64,000 bases of DNA from the NCBI RefSeq assembly GCF_022601895.1, contig NZ_JAKVIO010000009.1, forward strand, positions 62,001-126,000, given 5' to 3'. This document shows, in pieces, positions 62,276 to 64,000 of this stretch. The DNA is from Sphingomonas sp. LaA6.9. Lineage in GTDB: Bacteria > Pseudomonadota > Alphaproteobacteria > Sphingomonadales > Sphingomonadaceae. Under the pieces are notes generated by a model. It saw only the letters and a program-made list of their open reading frames with translations. It had not been told where the DNA came from and did not search any database. The translations under genes were made by a program, and so were the position numbers. Positions within the stretch are counted from its first letter, which is position 1; every line of letters starts with the position of its first letter.

Positions 62276-63363
62276 GCGCGAGCGGGTCATCCCCCGACGC
62301 GTCGCTGACGCAGGATGAGAGCTTCGTCCCGACGAGCCTCAAGGGGTTGACCTATCCGCTCGGCAATTTCGGTCCCGCGCCGGGCACGCTCCACTGGCTT
62401 GATGGCGGCGTGCGCTGGGCGCGGATCACGATTCCGATGTCGCTCCAGCACATAAACTGCTGGGTGCTCGACGACGATGGCGGGGTGGCGATCGTCGATA
62501 CGGGGCTTAACCTGCCCGATTGCCGCACCAACTGGGAAGCGATCCTGGCAGGCGACCTCGCGGGCGTGGATGTCACCCGGATCGTCTGCACGCATCTTCA
62601 TCCCGACCATATCGGGCTTGCGGGCTGGTTCGCGCGCAGGTTCGACGCAGCCGTCTGGATGACGCGCGGCGAGTGGCTCACCGCCCAGATGCTGCGCGCC
62701 GATGCGCGCGACGCGGTTCCCGATGAGGTGAACGCCATGCGCCGTGCCGCGGGCTGGAGCGAGGCGCAGGTCGAAGCCGCTGCCGCCGAAGGCTGGGGGC
62801 GGATGCGGACGATCGTCCATCGTCTGCCGCTCGGCTACCGCCGGATCCGCGAAGGCGAACTGCTGAACTTCGGCAGCGAGTCATGGCGCGTGGTGACCGG
62901 CTGCGGGCACAGCCCCGAACATGCCTGTCTGCTCAACGAAACCGCGGGCATGCTCATTGCCGGCGACCAGGTACTGCCGCGGATCAGCTCCAACGTGTCG
63001 CTCGGCGCCACCGAGCCCGAGGCCGATCCGCTGGGCGACTGGCTCGATTCGATCGAGAAGCTGCTCGGTCTTCCCGACGATCTGCTCGTCCTTCCCGCGC
63101 ATGGCGAGCCTTTCCATGGCCTTCATGTCCGTCTCAGGGCGCTGCGCGACGAGCATCTTGAGCGCCTCGACGATCTCGCGGGCTTTCTCGTCGAACCGCG
63201 GCGTGCCGTCGATTGTTTCGGCCAGCTGTTCCGGCGCACGATCGACGACAGCGTATTGGCCATGGCGACCGGCGAAACCCTGTCCCATTTGCGGCGTCTG
63301 GAGGTTGCGGGGCGCGCCGTTCGTGAAACGCAGGACGGCGTTTCGTGGTATCGGGCGGCTTGA
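62272..63363 (+). CDS. MBL-fold metallo-hydrolase
   Basis: A 363-residue metallo-beta-lactamase fold protein. The dinuclear metal motif is CTHLHPDHIGL (His108, His110, Asp112, His113), with further ligands in GCGHSPEHACLLNE and AGDQVL, and HGEPFHG near 270. A C-terminal winged-helix-like tail (about 290-363) is common to this subfamily. Substrate is unknown. It overlaps trcR by 4 bases, start GTG. Confidence 0.85.
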   Translation: MSASGSSPDASLTQDESFVPTSLKGLTYPLGNFGPAPGTLHWLDGGVRWARITIPMSLQHINCWVLDDDGGVAIVDTGLNLPDCRTNWEAILAGDLAGVDVTRIVCTHLHPDHIGLAGWFARRFDAAVWMTRGEWLTAQMLRADARDAVPDEVNAMRRAAGWSEAQVEAAAAEGWGRMRTIVHRLPLGYRRIREGELLNFGSESWRVVTGCGHSPEHACLLNETAGMLIAGDQVLPRISSNVSLGATEPEADPLGDWLDSIEKLLGLPDDLLVLPAHGEPFHGLHVRLRALRDEHLERLDDLAGFLVEPRRAVDCFGQLFRRTIDDSVLAMATGETLSHLRRLEVAGRAVRETQDGVSWYRAA

Positions 63364-63394
63364 CCGGCCACCGCGCTAGCCTACACTTGTGTCA

Positions 63395-64000
63395 ATGAGC
63401 GCGCCCGTACCGATCTGGAAAACCCGATATAATCATCCGTGTGACTGGGATCAGGACTTCGCGCCGCTCTCGCTTCCCGCGATGCTCGAGGAAAGCGCTG
63501 CGGCGCATGGCACCGCCGATCTGATCGACTTCATGGGACGGCGCTACAGCTATGCCGAGACGCTCGACGGCGCCAACAGGGTAGCCTGCGGCCTCACGGC
63601 GCTGGGCATCGGCAAGGGGGACAGGGTCGGCCTGTTCCTGCCCAATGTGCCGCATTATCTGGCCGCCTATTATGGCGCGCTCAGGATCGGTGCGACCGTC
63701 GTCAATTTCTCGCCGCTCTATACCGTCGAGGAACTCGCGCATCAGGTCGCGGATTCGGGGACGCGCATCCTATTCACACTGTCTGCAAAGGTGCTGCTGC
63801 CGACGGCACTCAGGGTGATGGAGCAGAGCGCGATCGAACGGATCGTCGTGGGCTCGGTCGCGGGCGTATTGCCGCGCGGAAAATCGATCCTTTACCGTCT
63901 CTTCAAGCGTGGCGAGGTCGCTCAAACCCCGCAGGACGACCCGCGTGTCATTCGTTTTTCGAAGCTGATCGACAATGACGGCGCGTGCGCGTGCGCGCCG
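63395..64000 (+). CDS. AMP-dependent acyl-CoA synthetase, 5' part (runs off the right edge)
   Basis: At least 202 residues. It begins MSAPVPIWKTRYNHP and has FMGRRYSYAETLDGANRVACGLTALGIGKGDRVGLFLPN, YLAAYYGALRIGATVVNFSPLYTVEELAHQVADSG and SKLIDNDGA. These match the start of long-chain fatty acid-CoA ligases of the ANL superfamily. The P-loop and C-terminal domain lie outside the window. No stop codon is reached. Confidence 0.8.
   Translation, partial: MSAPVPIWKTRYNHPCDWDQDFAPLSLPAMLEESAAAHGTADLIDFMGRRYSYAETLDGANRVACGLTALGIGKGDRVGLFLPNVPHYLAAYYGALRIGATVVNFSPLYTVEELAHQVADSGTRILFTLSAKVLLPTALRVMEQSAIERIVVGSVAGVLPRGKSILYRLFKRGEVAQTPQDDPRVIRFSKLIDNDGACACAP

Noticed and set aside
1-64000. CRISPR array, rRNA operon, phage or complete insertion sequence
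   Set aside because: No regularly spaced repeats, no rRNA-like sequence and no transposase or integrase frame were seen in the whole window.

Overview
The window is GC-rich, densely packed chromosomal DNA of an alphaproteobacterium, most likely a member of the Sphingomonadales. This rests on gene content: an NDUFA12-type complex I subunit followed by a DUF2155 gene and aat, an aroQ-accB-accC operon, a fused ThiS-ThiG, a three-subunit proton-translocating transhydrogenase (pntAA/pntAB/pntB) preceded by a micro-subunit of aa3 oxidase, a DUF1013/TrcR-like regulator, and several proteins that read like sphingomonad families (DUF2155, DUF2339, DUF1192, TonB-like). No similarity search could be run, so the order-level call is inference. 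There is no phage, complete insertion sequence, CRISPR array or rRNA; one tRNA (Val, UAC) is present.

Layout. 1-6.5 kb: fragment of a membrane protein, a stand-alone fatty acyl-AMP ligase, recX, a double cold-shock protein with a DUF192 lipoprotein, NDUFA12, DUF2155, aat (overlapping DUF2155 antisense) and a TonB-like protein. 6.5-10.8 kb: leftward run of ParA-like ATPase, ArsC-like reductase, GST and aroQ-accB-accC. 10.9-19.5 kb: thiSG, pcm, a membrane TPR protein, a secreted hydrolase, a TPP enzyme and an SMP-30 protein. 19.5-20.5 kb: a ParD-like antitoxin/zeta toxin module. 20.7-29.4 kb: lipoprotein, DUF488, DUF2855, a sigma-54 activator, then COX IV-like/pntAA/LytS-type kinase/pntAB/pntB. 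29.4-31.9 kb: tRNA-Val amid decayed genes (MarR, CBS, a probable P-type ATPase tail, DUF6456). 31.9-36.5 kb: DUF2339 giant membrane protein, ATP-grasp protein, GST. 36.5-38.6 kb: gene-poor stretch with a decayed gene and one small secreted protein. 38.6-41.6 kb: OmpA porin with a 21-proline linker, a small membrane protein, a PPP-type phosphatase. 41.7-45.2 kb: wecC, wecB and a nucleotide-sugar epimerase. 45.3-56.3 kb: sodC, MFS transporter, LMW tyrosine phosphatase, thpR, BI-1 protein, GST, dienelactone hydrolase, OmpA-like lipoprotein, a GGDEF protein with a broken signature, clpA, DUF1192. 56.4-64 kb: quinone oxidoreductase, a RES/Xre toxin-antitoxin module, an LpxH-like phosphatase coupled to a glycosyltransferase, trcR, an MBL hydrolase and the start of an acyl-CoA synthetase.

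Functional links: accB/accC with aroQ (fatty acid and aromatic precursor supply), pntAA-AB-B (NADPH supply), wecB/wecC and the epimerase (acidic sugar nucleotides for surface glycans), the LpxH-like/GT4 pair (a glycolipid or glycan step), and two chromosomal toxin-antitoxin modules. The most notable items are the ThiS-ThiG fusion, the histidine kinase splitting the pnt operon, the GGIEF protein, the likely leaderless RES/Xre promoter and the ParD-like/zeta module. I see no convincing large undescribed multi-gene system; the best candidates for new biology are these local arrangements.
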